Position numbers and translations under genes: made by a program
Notes under the pieces: model-generated
What the model was told of the DNA's origin: nothing
Database searches by the model: none
What the model saw: only the letters and a program-made list of their open reading frames with translations
DNA from: Planctomycetota bacterium
GTDB taxonomy: Bacteria > Planctomycetota > UBA1135 > GCA-002686595
Direction: 5' to 3'
DNA length: 64,000 nucleotides
Assembly: GCA_027083445.1 (NCBI GenBank)
Contig: JALWOP010000005.1
Span: forward strand, 39,035 to 103,034
In this document: positions 33,687 to 42,268 of the stretch, in pieces
Position numbering within the stretch: position 1 is the stretch's first letter
How the letters are laid out: each line of letters begins with the position of its first letter

Positions 33687-34640
33687 CTACTTCCCGTCCA
33701 TCTCCTTGATCCGACGGTGACGCGCCAGGAAACGCCAGGTCGCTCGGGCGGCGTTGAAGTCGCCGCAGGTGCGGCCGATGACCTTCACGGGGAGGTACTG
33801 CTTGCCTCCCGGCAGGGTGTGGCCGCCGCCGATGATGCGGTAGAGCTCGACTTCGAGCTGGCCTTCCTTGGAGCGCCAGCGCCGGAGTTCGGCCTTGCAA
33901 CCGTCCTTGGGGTCGAGGTCGGGTAGGGACTTCACGACCGGCTCTTCCTCGATGCCGTCGCGGGAAAGCCAGAGCGCGATCGTCCGATCGGTTCCCAGGA
34001 CCTCGCCACGTTCCTTGGGTTTACGTCTCAAGCCGGGGAAGAAGTTGAGCACGACCTTACCCCCCTCATAGGGCACGATCGGGTCCTCGGTGCCGTTCAT
34101 GAACAGGACCGAGAGGGGCGCGGGGGGGGCGAAGTCCTCTGCCAGGGGAGAGGGGAGACTCGAGATCCAGGAGGCCACCGCAGCGAAGATCTCCGCATGC
34201 TCCGCCCCGAGGCGCTGGACGAACATGCCGCCGTTGGAAGCTCCCACCGCGTAGATGCGCGTGGGATCCACCCGATGGCGCCTGCGCATGTCCCGCACCA
34301 CCGCCAGGGCATAGGCCACATCGTCGATTTTGGCATCGTGCTTCTTGAAGGACTCGCCGCCCCGACCATCGTTCCAGTGGCCGTCGACCGCGTTGGGGTA
34401 GGCCAAGAGGAGCCCGTGCTGGTCGGCCAGCGGCTCGAACCCGAAGTGGCCGGCCTTGGACGCGTTTCCACCACCCCCGTGAAATAGGAGTACCAGGGGC
34501 GCGGGCTGCTCGGCGTCGAGCCCCTTGGGCACGTATTCGAGGTAATCGCGTTCGAGTTCGCCGACCTGGATCTTGCGCTGGTCCTGGGCAAGGGCGTTAC
34601 AGGCGACGAGGAGGAAGGTCAGGGTGACGAGGGTGCGCAT
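33687..34640 (-). CDS. Secreted poly(3-hydroxybutyrate) depolymerase/feruloyl-esterase-like hydrolase
   Basis: The 317-residue protein has a signal peptide (residues 1-18) and the LpqC/PHB depolymerase-type alpha/beta-hydrolase fold: FHGGGGNA oxyanion loop, nucleophile in VGASNGGMF, acid in MNGTEDPIVPY and His in GGGHTLPG. It probably hydrolyses polyester or plant-type esters outside the cytoplasm. The exact substrate is unknown. Confidence 0.85.
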   Translation of the reverse strand: MRTLVTLTFLLVACNALAQDQRKIQVGELERDYLEYVPKGLDAEQPAPLVLLFHGGGGNASKAGHFGFEPLADQHGLLLAYPNAVDGHWNDGRGGESFKKHDAKIDDVAYALAVVRDMRRRHRVDPTRIYAVGASNGGMFVQRLGAEHAEIFAAVASWISSLPSPLAEDFAPPAPLSVLFMNGTEDPIVPYEGGKVVLNFFPGLRRKPKERGEVLGTDRTIALWLSRDGIEEEPVVKSLPDLDPKDGCKAELRRWRSKEGQLEVELYRIIGGGHTLPGGKQYLPVKVIGRTCGDFNAARATWRFLARHRRIKEMDGK

Positions 34641-34686
34641 GCCCCGAGTCTAGCGCAGGCGCCTACGCGTGAATCGGCGGGGCCCA

Positions 34687-36108
34687 TCAGTCGGCTTGCA
34701 GACGTGCCAGGACGTCCTCAGCCCTGTAGCTGTCCGCTCCCGGGGGAAGGTATTCGGCTACCTCCGAAACCGCATCCCCTGAGGTGACCAGGGGCAGTTC
34801 CTCGCTGCCCGCGCGGGTGACCTGGCCGAGACCGATGTTGGCCATCAGTGCGTTGCAGACACACTTGCGACCCCTGGTCTCCTCCAGCAGTCCGCCCTTG
34901 GCGACGTAGGCATCGATCTCTTCCGCCGGGCAGCGCCAACCGACCTCCCCGTTCTCCTTGCGATAGGCCTGCCGCAGGTAGCCGAGATCGCAGACTCGCT
35001 CCCGGGCCAGGTAGGGTGCTTCTTCGGAGAGGGTTCCCGGTATCTGCACCACCTTGAAGGGGAAACCGGTGGGGGAGGCGACCGGGTCGGCGAAGACGCG
35101 CGCCTCTCCGCGCCGCGCCATGTCGATCACGGTCCTCTTGAGGTCTGCCCGCAGATCCGATTCTTCGCAGTAGGCGAAGGCCGTGCCCACCTGGATTCCC
35201 GTTGCCCCGGCGGCCAGGGCTTCGGCCAATCCTCCGGGGCGACCGTAGGAACCGGCCAACCAGAAGGGACGCTCCAGGGCAACGAACTCCGCTGGGTCGA
35301 TGGCATCTCGGGGACCGTAGGTCGGTTCACCGCTGGGAGTCAGCGGCGGGCGTCCCCGCGGAGGGGCATTGTGGCCGCCGGCACTCGGACCTTCGACGAC
35401 GAAGCCGTCTACCCTGCCCCCGGTTCGCCGCAGGAGGGCCGTGGCGACGGTCCTTGCCGCGACGATGCCCAGGAAGCGCGGGGCCGGCAAGCGGGGAGCG
35501 GGGGCGCCCAGGACCTCGAGTGCATCGAAGGTCGCCTGGAAGCGTTCGCTCGGCTGGGTCCCGGCCACATCCAAAGGGAGGCTGGCGGGTTCACCCTGGA
35601 CGTAGCGTTCGATCACGTCGGGAATCGCGGTCGGCAGACCGGCTCCCATCAGGACGAAGTCCACACCGGCCAGCATGGCGCCGAAGAGGGCTGGCAGTGT
35701 CGAGACCTGGATCTTCTCGAGGTAGTTGACGCCGACCGGCGCGGAGTGACCCTCCTTGGCGAGAAAGATCTCGACGAAGTTGCCCAGGACTCCCAGCTCC
35801 CGCGCGACACCACGGTCGTGAAAGGGCAGGGGCTTCACGCGAAAGCGCGATCCGGGGGCGATCCCCCCCCGGACGAAGAAGCGCTTGTAGGCCCTTTGGG
35901 CGACCTCGGGAAAGGGAAAGTGCTCCATGGCCCGGCGCACGTGGCCCCCCGGATCACCCACCTGTAGCCTGCGGGCCAGGATCAGGTCCAGGGCCGTGCC
36001 GGCCACGACTCCCAGCCCGCCCGCCAGGCTGACCGTGCGAGCCAGGCGCCAACCGGAGACGCCGGCCCCCATGCCTCCCTGAATGATGCGCGGCAGGGGC
36101 GTGCTCAT
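34687..36108 (-). CDS. Nitronate monooxygenase-like/enoyl-reductase-like FMN protein
   Basis: The 473-residue flavoprotein of the NMO/2-nitropropane dioxygenase family starts with IIQGGMGAGVSGWRLARTVS and contains VNYLEK, VEGPSAGGHN and GATGIQVGTAFAYCEES. It is longer than typical NMO (about 330-380) because of an inserted helical segment after residue 60 and a cysteine-containing tail (RKCVCNALMANIG). The group also includes FabK/PfaD-type enoyl reductases. It is the last gene of the benzoyl-CoA operon, with an ATGA overlap to the SDR gene. An enoyl-CoA or other flavin redox role in that pathway is possible but not established. Confidence 0.7.
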   Translation of the reverse strand: MSTPLPRIIQGGMGAGVSGWRLARTVSLAGGLGVVAGTALDLILARRLQVGDPGGHVRRAMEHFPFPEVAQRAYKRFFVRGGIAPGSRFRVKPLPFHDRGVARELGVLGNFVEIFLAKEGHSAPVGVNYLEKIQVSTLPALFGAMLAGVDFVLMGAGLPTAIPDVIERYVQGEPASLPLDVAGTQPSERFQATFDALEVLGAPAPRLPAPRFLGIVAARTVATALLRRTGGRVDGFVVEGPSAGGHNAPPRGRPPLTPSGEPTYGPRDAIDPAEFVALERPFWLAGSYGRPGGLAEALAAGATGIQVGTAFAYCEESDLRADLKRTVIDMARRGEARVFADPVASPTGFPFKVVQIPGTLSEEAPYLARERVCDLGYLRQAYRKENGEVGWRCPAEEIDAYVAKGGLLEETRGRKCVCNALMANIGLGQVTRAGSEELPLVTSGDAVSEVAEYLPPGADSYRAEDVLARLQAD

Positions 36109-36827
36109 GCGAGCTGACCTCCATCGATGGGTAGGACAGCCGCCGTGATGTGGGCAGCGGCATCGGAGAGTAGGAAAAGGACGCCGCTGGAGATGTCCTC
36201 GGCTTGCCCGAGGCGTCCGAGCGCTGTCTCGTCGACCGCACGCGATAGGACCTCTTCGGGAAGCTGCCGGCCCATGCCGGCGGCGATCATTCCCGGAGCG
36301 ACGAGGTTGACTCGTATCCCCCTGGGTCCGAGTTCCCGGGCGGCGGTGCGCCCCAGAGCGATCAGTCCGGCCTTCGAGGCGGCGTAGTTGCTGACCCCGG
36401 CCTTGGCGCGCATGCCGTTGATGGAGGTCAGGAGCACCGCATTGCCCGCCCCCGCCTTGCGCCAACTCGGTGCCAGAGCTCGCAGAAGACGGTGGGCGGC
36501 GTTCAAGTTGACATCGATGACGCTCTCCCAGTCCTCGTCCGAGAGGTTCCAGAACATGCGGTCGCGAGTGACGCCGGCGGCGTGGACCAGGTGATCGATG
36601 CGACCTTCACGTTCGAGAATCGTCGAGATGAGCGCTTCGACCTCTGCGCTTTCTCGCAGGTCGACGGTGTGGAAGGTTCCATCGAAGCCTTCCGGCTCCA
36701 CGCGATCCACCCCGTGAACCCGGGCACCGGCGGCGGCCAGCTCTCGAGCCACGGCTGAACCCAGGCCGCCGGCGACGCCGGTGACCAGGGCGACCTCATT
36801 CGCAAAATCGAAGTCGGCCTTGCCCAT
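36105..36827 (-). CDS. Short-chain dehydrogenase/reductase in the benzoyl-CoA operon
   Basis: The 240-residue SDR of FabG type has TGVAGGLGSAVA for NAD(P) binding, HAAG, the catalytic Ser in LLTSINGMR and YAASK. It lies 27 bp after bcrD on the same strand, so it probably belongs to the aromatic operon. It could oxidise a 3-hydroxyacyl-CoA (for example 3-hydroxypimelyl-CoA) in the lower benzoyl-CoA pathway; this is inference. The 12-mer TGCCCATCAGGT occurs twice just before and over its start. Confidence 0.8.
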   Translation of the reverse strand: MGKADFDFANEVALVTGVAGGLGSAVARELAAAGARVHGVDRVEPEGFDGTFHTVDLRESAEVEALISTILEREGRIDHLVHAAGVTRDRMFWNLSDEDWESVIDVNLNAAHRLLRALAPSWRKAGAGNAVLLTSINGMRAKAGVSNYAASKAGLIALGRTAARELGPRGIRVNLVAPGMIAAGMGRQLPEEVLSRAVDETALGRLGQAEDISSGVLFLLSDAAAHITAAVLPIDGGQLA

Positions 36828-36854
36828 CAGGTAGTGCCCATCAGGTCGTACCCC

Positions 36855-37688
36855 TCACACGGGGAGTGCGCGGCGCTGCGCGAGCTTCTTGTGCCGGAAG
36901 GCGCCCCAGATGGCTGCGCCGATGGCGCCGGCCAGTATCGAGTGTTCGTGGTTCTCGATCGAGAGGGCTAGGCCGCGTTCCACGGCGATCTCGGCCATGG
37001 CGGCGAGCAGACCCTCATCCTTGGCGAGTCCACCGGTGACGAGGACCGTCCCCTCGCAGCCCGCGGATTTGAGCAGCTTCACGAGCCTCCCGGCCATCGA
37101 AAGGTGGATTCCCTTGAGGATGTTGGGGGTCGAGATCCCGCGGCTGACCATGTTGATCACATCGGTCTCGGCCAGGACGGCACAGATCGAGGAGCAAGCT
37201 TCGGGGTCGTCCGCGCGCTGCGAAAGCTCGCCGATCTCCTCCAGGGCGACTCCAAGGTAGCGACCGATGTTCTCGAGGAACTGCCCAGAACCCGAGGCGC
37301 ACTGACTCGTCATGCGATAGCCGAGCACCTTACCGCGCTCGTCCATGCGCACGACCCGCCCGTGCAGGGCACCCACATCCAGCACCGCACGAGCTCCGGG
37401 CTGTAAGTAGAGGCCGCCACGTGCGTGGGTCGTCATCGAGTAGAAGTGGCCGGTGCGGAAGGGGACGCCCTCACCCTCACCGGTCGTGGCCACATAGGCG
37501 ATGTCGTCGGCACTGACACCGGAGCGGGCCAGCGCGCCCTCGTAGGCCGCGCGCACCACCTCGTCCAGGTCTCGGCGCCGGATGCGCACCGTCTCGTAGC
37601 CGAGCATGACGGGGTCGTTCCCCTCGTCGCGCACGACCGCAGCCTTGACCGCGGCCGAGCCCACATCGATACCTGCAGCCAGGGTCAC
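36855..37688 (-). CDS. bcrD: Benzoyl-CoA reductase, ATP-binding subunit D
   Basis: The 277-residue subunit of the BadG/BcrD/HgdC ATPase family starts with GIDVGSAAVKAAV (ASKHA phosphate loop) and carries the Fe4S4-bridging cysteine regions TSQCASGSGQFLENIG and ACSSICAVLAET, then VLVTGGLAKDEG. With BcrA it forms the electron-activating module that couples ATP hydrolysis to low-potential electron transfer into the BcrBC catalytic module. GTG overlaps the bcrA stop (GTGA). Length matches known BcrD/BadG/BzdQ. Confidence 0.92.
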   Translation of the reverse strand: MTLAAGIDVGSAAVKAAVVRDEGNDPVMLGYETVRIRRRDLDEVVRAAYEGALARSGVSADDIAYVATTGEGEGVPFRTGHFYSMTTHARGGLYLQPGARAVLDVGALHGRVVRMDERGKVLGYRMTSQCASGSGQFLENIGRYLGVALEEIGELSQRADDPEACSSICAVLAETDVINMVSRGISTPNILKGIHLSMAGRLVKLLKSAGCEGTVLVTGGLAKDEGLLAAMAEIAVERGLALSIENHEHSILAGAIGAAIWGAFRHKKLAQRRALPV

Positions 37689-39022
37689 TGGGCACCTCCG
37701 GTCGTTTGGGGCTCGGGGGTTCGCTCTCCGCGCGCTTCGCGCAGGGCGAAGATTGCGGCGCCGAGGGCGCCGGTATAGATCGACGAGGCGGAGATGTTCA
37801 TCGTGCGTTCTCCGTAGTTTTCTTCGACGAGTTCCTTCAGAGCGGCGACCGCAGCCTCGTTCTTGGCAACCCCACCGGTGAAGGTGAACTGCTCGAAGAT
37901 TCCGCCCGAGCGTGCCAGCAGGCTCATCGCTCGGAGCATGATCGAACGGTGCAGGCCGCCGAGGATGTCCTCACGGCGCTGGCCCGCGGCCAGACGGTCT
38001 CGCAGCTCGGCGCCGGCGAAGACCGTACAGGTAGAGTTGATGCGTACGGGACGCTTGGCCTTCATCGCCATCGGTCCCAGCTCGTGGAGACCGACGTTCA
38101 TCTCGTCGGCGATGTAGCCCAGGTAGCGTCCGCAGCCGGCGGCGCAGCGGTCGTTCATCTGGAAGCGTTCCACGATGCCGTTCTCATCGATCTGGATCGC
38201 CTTGGTGTCCTGGCCGCCGATGTCGAGCACCGTGCGCGTTTCGGGGAAGGTTGCGTGGGCGCCCATTCCGTGACAGAGAATCTCGGAACGGATGCACTCC
38301 CGCGGGAAGGGCAGGCGGGCCCGCCCATATCCGGTGCCCACGGTGCGTACCTCCGTCAGGTTGGTGAGGATGGCCTGCTCGACACCGCTCTTGAGGCGCT
38401 GGGTCAGTTCTTCCTCGGTCTTCCACTCTCCGAGGGTGCGGCCGAGAGCCTGGGCCATGCTCTCCTGCAGGCCCGTCGAGGGAGGCCGCGATTCGACGGC
38501 GATGATCGACTTGTCGAAGAGCCCGTAGAGGGTCTCGTAGGGCACCTCCTGCTTGCGGGCCCACCACTCGGCCAGGGCCATGTAGCGCGAGCCGGCGATG
38601 TCCCGGAAGAAGTCGGAGCGGGGCTTGCGGCCGGGCCCGAAGAGGTCTTCGGATTCGGTCCGCAGGCCCTCGAAGATGCCGTCCAGGGCGCGCTGCACCC
38701 CCTTGGATGTGTCCCGTGCATGGGCTCGGCAGAGTTCCTCGAGTTCCCCGATCTGTTGCAGGTGCTGCTCGCGCTGGAAGTTTCGGCGTAGGGCCTCAAT
38801 GAAAGGCCCCGCCTTCTCGCGGAGATCCGGGTCGTCACCGACCGTGCGCTCGAAGAGGTGGAAACGGGCGTCGAGTAGGGCCTCGGTCCGGGCCACCTCG
38901 CAGGCGACGTCGTAGTTGGAGCGGCTGTTGGTGATACCCCTTCCAAGGACCAGGCCCTCCTCGTCGAGGACGACGGCCTTGGTCGTCGTCGAACCCAGGT
39001 CGATACCGATGGTGCACTTCAC
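37685..39022 (-). CDS. bcrA: Benzoyl-CoA reductase, ATP-binding subunit A
   Basis: The 445-residue subunit has the IGIDLGSTTTKAVV ATPase motif, the cluster-cysteine segments MNDRCAAGCGRYL and NSTCTVFAGAELRDRLAAG, and TFTGGVAKNEAAV. Compared with BcrD it has an insertion between residues about 45 and 250, as is normal for BcrA/BadF/BzdP. It pairs with BcrD around a shared Fe4S4 cluster. GTG start overlaps the bcrB stop. Confidence 0.92.
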   Translation of the reverse strand: MKCTIGIDLGSTTTKAVVLDEEGLVLGRGITNSRSNYDVACEVARTEALLDARFHLFERTVGDDPDLREKAGPFIEALRRNFQREQHLQQIGELEELCRAHARDTSKGVQRALDGIFEGLRTESEDLFGPGRKPRSDFFRDIAGSRYMALAEWWARKQEVPYETLYGLFDKSIIAVESRPPSTGLQESMAQALGRTLGEWKTEEELTQRLKSGVEQAILTNLTEVRTVGTGYGRARLPFPRECIRSEILCHGMGAHATFPETRTVLDIGGQDTKAIQIDENGIVERFQMNDRCAAGCGRYLGYIADEMNVGLHELGPMAMKAKRPVRINSTCTVFAGAELRDRLAAGQRREDILGGLHRSIMLRAMSLLARSGGIFEQFTFTGGVAKNEAAVAALKELVEENYGERTMNISASSIYTGALGAAIFALREARGERTPEPQTTGGAQ

Positions 39023-40308
39023 GCGGGGACCTCCTGGCCCTTCTGGGCCAGCATCTGGAAGAAGGATTCGAGCCGGTTCTTGACGTTGGATGCCGAGAAG
39101 TAGCGCGGGTCGACCAGGTCGGTTTCGATGAAGCCTCCCGGCTTCCCGGTGCGCTTCTCGACCTGTCGCATCATGACGAGCTGACCGGCGGAGAAGGAGT
39201 TGCAGCTCTTGATCGAGTTGATCAGGAACCCATCGGCCTCGTAGTCCTTGACATAGTTGGTGAGCATGTCGACGCGCGTGGGCATATTCAAGTTCGTATA
39301 GCAGCCCAGGCAGTACTCGGCCAAGCTCTCGAGGGGGCGCTCGGGATTGTGGCGGAAACCGCGATCGTAGGTGCCGCCGACCTTGGTGTAGGTGCTGGCG
39401 ACGACCACGGCACCTTCATCCGCGAACATCTTCCAGAACTCACGGAAGTGGGTCCAGTTGGGGGGGCCTTCGACCACCAGGCGGAAACGTTCCTCGTCCA
39501 GGAGCCCGTCAGGCGTGATCGGGCCCTGACCCGCTGCGGCCCGTGCATCGACCTCCTCACGCAGCATGCGGTAGTACTCGGTTGCCGCTGGAGTGCCGCG
39601 GAAGGCCGTGAAGAGGGGGCCGATGTAGTAGACGCCTCCGAAATAGGCATCGATTGGCGAGGGACGTTTCTTGGCGCTCTCGAGGACGTAGACCAAGTCC
39701 TCCTCCGCCCGGGCCGAGTTACCGAGCAGGTCACGTAGGCGATCGATATCGAAGGCCTGACCCGTGACCTTCTCGAACTTGGGAATGATCTCGCTCCGCA
39801 GTTGATCGACGACGTACTGCACCTGCTCCTCGGTGAAGTGTCCCTCGCCTTGGTAGGGGACGTGCAGCATCGCCGTCGGGCACTTGTAGCGTTCGCGCAG
39901 GAGCTCGAACCACTTCATGAAGGTGAAGCAGCCCGTGTAGGAGAGTAGCAAGAGGTCGGGCTCGGGAAGCTTCTCGCCGGTCGGGCCGATGTTGCCCTTG
40001 AGCATCATGCCGATGTCGCACTTGACGTAGGTGCAGACGTCCTCGGAGTGACCGGCACGTTCGGCTTCCGCGATGTACTCCCCCGAGAGCTTGCGCATGC
40101 CCGACTGCAAGGCATTGATCTCGGGGTGCAGCGGCAGGCAGTCGAAGGAGAGCATCAGCTCGGTCAAGTTGCCGGGGACGAAGGTGTAGACGACCTTCTT
40201 GCCCTGCTCCTTGGCCCGCGCCAGATCGCGGAAATGCTGCGCGATCATCTCCTTTTGGCGCAGCATCGACGGTTCCTTGACGACGTTTTTCTTGACCGGT
40301 GCGTTCAT
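39019..40308 (-). CDS. bcrB: Benzoyl-CoA reductase, catalytic subunit B
   Basis: The 429-residue subunit belongs to the HgdB/BcrB family. Typical features are VVYTFVPGNLTELMLSFDCLPLHPEI, CDIGMM, LLLLSYTGCFTFMKW, ESLAEYCLGCYTN and INSIKSCNSFSAGQ; cysteines in these blocks coordinate the catalytic-module clusters. With BcrC it binds benzoyl-CoA and carries out the two-electron reductive dearomatisation to cyclohexa-1,5-diene-1-carbonyl-CoA. ATG overlaps the bcrC stop (ATGA). Confidence 0.92.
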   Translation of the reverse strand: MNAPVKKNVVKEPSMLRQKEMIAQHFRDLARAKEQGKKVVYTFVPGNLTELMLSFDCLPLHPEINALQSGMRKLSGEYIAEAERAGHSEDVCTYVKCDIGMMLKGNIGPTGEKLPEPDLLLLSYTGCFTFMKWFELLRERYKCPTAMLHVPYQGEGHFTEEQVQYVVDQLRSEIIPKFEKVTGQAFDIDRLRDLLGNSARAEEDLVYVLESAKKRPSPIDAYFGGVYYIGPLFTAFRGTPAATEYYRMLREEVDARAAAGQGPITPDGLLDEERFRLVVEGPPNWTHFREFWKMFADEGAVVVASTYTKVGGTYDRGFRHNPERPLESLAEYCLGCYTNLNMPTRVDMLTNYVKDYEADGFLINSIKSCNSFSAGQLVMMRQVEKRTGKPGGFIETDLVDPRYFSASNVKNRLESFFQMLAQKGQEVPA

Positions 40309-41489
40309 TGATCTCCCCAGAGCTTGATGGTGTCGGCGAAGGTGCCCGCCTGCTCGCGGATGGGCTGCAGTTGGCCGGTGTTTTCGGAGTACTTGAAGGA
40401 TGTGTAGGCGATGCCCGCTTCGTCGAGAGCCTCTTGCAGCATGGGGCGGTCGAGCAATGCGGGGTCACAGAAGCTGGGGGCCGCGAAGATCACCCCCTCG
40501 GCGTGCTTCTCGCGCACGCTGGCAATCAGGCGGGCACCCTTGTCCTCGCCATCGGGGACGTACTTGCAGGACGCTTCGCCTCCAAAGGCCAGATAGGCGT
40601 CGACCAACGCTTTGAGGGGATCGCCCGTCTCGGGAACATCCGGGCCGAGCCAGCGGGAGACGAGCATGAAATCGTCATCGACCAGGTCGCAGCCGGCGCG
40701 TTCCAGGGTGCGGATCAAGGGTAGCGGTGGTTGCTCACAGAAAGCGCCCGCGATGACGACGCGGGCATTGTCCTGCATGGGGCGCTCCGCGGCACGTGCG
40801 AGTTCGAGGTACTCCTCCAAGAGGGCGGTGTGTTCCTCCGGAGGGAGCTGCATCCCGGCCCGGAGAGCCAGGTAGGCCTCGCTCGCGGGGACGCGCCAGG
40901 GCTCCTCCGCCCGCAGCGCGTACAGCTCGCTGACGCGGGCACGGTTGGTGTTGTAGATGCGCACGGAAGCCGCGAGATCGACTTCCTCGGGGGACTTGCC
41001 CGAGAGCGCACAGAGCTCACCGAGCAGTTCTCGCAACAGGCGCTCATAGAATTTGCCGCCCACCTCGGGATCGAAGTTCTGGGGTACGTCGACGTACCTG
41101 ACGAACTTGTCGGGGAACTCGAGCTGCCAGAGACCGGAGAGGTTGCGGATCACGTCGCAGGTCGAGGGGAAGAGCATCCCGTCGAGCACATCGAGTCGCC
41201 CCGACAGACCCAGCTCCATCACCGAACGGGGCAGGTGGCAGATGTAGGACTGGAAGCAGGCGTCGCCGCGCACGATCTCGAGCTCCTCGCCGGCGCCCAG
41301 GACCCCGACAGGGAGCATGCCCGCGGCATGGATCAGCTCCCGGGGGACGTAGGTCGGCAGGAACCCGATTGCCTTGCGGCCTGGCTGCGCATCCTTCCAG
41401 GCCCTGACGGCGGAGAGGTCGAGGTCCAGAACCAGATCCTCCACCCGCCGTGTCCAAGCTTCGATTGGTGTTGTCTCGGTGGTCGTCAC
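40305..41489 (-). CDS. bcrC: Benzoyl-CoA reductase, catalytic subunit C
   Basis: The 394-residue subunit shows AIGFLPTYVPRELIHAAGMLPVGVLG, GDACFQSYICHLPRS, GMLFPSTCDVIRNLSG and FAAPSFCDPALLD, all matching BcrC/BadD/BzdN, the second catalytic-module subunit. GTG at 41489 is the likely start: it overlaps the dch stop by one base (TAGTG), and the protein-like sequence begins there. A ferredoxin gene, needed as electron donor, is not in the window. Confidence 0.92.
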   Translation of the reverse strand: MTTTETTPIEAWTRRVEDLVLDLDLSAVRAWKDAQPGRKAIGFLPTYVPRELIHAAGMLPVGVLGAGEELEIVRGDACFQSYICHLPRSVMELGLSGRLDVLDGMLFPSTCDVIRNLSGLWQLEFPDKFVRYVDVPQNFDPEVGGKFYERLLRELLGELCALSGKSPEEVDLAASVRIYNTNRARVSELYALRAEEPWRVPASEAYLALRAGMQLPPEEHTALLEEYLELARAAERPMQDNARVVIAGAFCEQPPLPLIRTLERAGCDLVDDDFMLVSRWLGPDVPETGDPLKALVDAYLAFGGEASCKYVPDGEDKGARLIASVREKHAEGVIFAAPSFCDPALLDRPMLQEALDEAGIAYTSFKYSENTGQLQPIREQAGTFADTIKLWGDQ

Positions 41490-42268
41490 TAGCGGTGCTC
41501 CCAGCGCGGGTCGCGCTTCTCCTCGAAGGCGGTGATCCCCTCCGTGGCATCGTGAGTCTGCATCAGCTCCTCGAGATAGCTCTTTTCCAAGGCCTCCAGG
41601 TCGGCGAGGAAACCCGCCATCCAGGGGCGGCGGGCGGCAGCGGTGGCCAGGCGCAGGGAAGAGGCGCTCTTCGGTGCCAGGTGTTTCCGAGCCCACTCCT
41701 CCGCGCCGGCTCCTGGATCGGGAGAGAGGTCGTGGACGAGTCCGATGCGGTGAGCCTCTTCCGCCGAGAGGGTGCGTCCACTGAGGAGCAGGTCGGTGGC
41801 GTCCGCGAGGGAGATGCGACGGGGCAAGAGGGCGGACCCGAGGGGGGCGAAGACTCCAAGCTGGAGCTCGGGTTGGCCGAGCTTGGCATCCTCAGCGGCG
41901 AAGATGCGGTCCGCGAGCAGGGCGAGCTCCAGGCCGCCCCCCAGGCAGAGGCCGCGTACGACGGCAAGGATGGGAAGACGGGTGGCGAGGAGCCCCCGCG
42001 CCGCGTCGTGCAGGGCGGCGAGCATGTCGGCCACCGACTCGGGTCTGTGCTCGGGGACGCTGGCGCCGTAGGAGAAGTGGGGGCCGGCATGGTCGAGGAT
42101 CAGGCAGGCCAGGCGGGGGTCGTCCTGGGCCTTGGAGGCGACCCGGGCAAGGGCCCTCGAGACCCCACTGTCGATCACGTTGCCCTTGCCGCTGTCGAGC
42201 ACGATGCGCAGCCCGGCTCCCTCCAGGATGGGCTCCGCGCGCACGCCGGCGGTCGTCGGAGCGCTCAT
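41489..42268 (-). CDS. dch: Cyclohexa-1,5-diene-1-carbonyl-CoA hydratase
   Basis: The 259-residue enoyl-CoA hydratase-family enzyme carries GKGNVIDSGVSRAL, HFSYGASVPEH and VRGLCLGGGLELALLADRIFA. The context between oah and bcrC and the size identify it as the dienoyl-CoA hydratase (Dch/BadK/BzdW) that adds water to the product of benzoyl-CoA reductase, giving 6-hydroxycyclohex-1-ene-1-carbonyl-CoA. ATG overlaps the oah stop. Confidence 0.88.
   Translation of the reverse strand: MSAPTTAGVRAEPILEGAGLRIVLDSGKGNVIDSGVSRALARVASKAQDDPRLACLILDHAGPHFSYGASVPEHRPESVADMLAALHDAARGLLATRLPILAVVRGLCLGGGLELALLADRIFAAEDAKLGQPELQLGVFAPLGSALLPRRISLADATDLLLSGRTLSAEEAHRIGLVHDLSPDPGAGAEEWARKHLAPKSASSLRLATAAARRPWMAGFLADLEALEKSYLEELMQTHDATEGITAFEEKRDPRWEHR

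Noticed and set aside
36823..36845. Direct repeat TGCCCATCAGGT twice at the SDR start as an attachment site or operator
   Set aside because: Only two short copies, one overlapping the start codon, with no mobile-element genes nearby; probably a local duplication.
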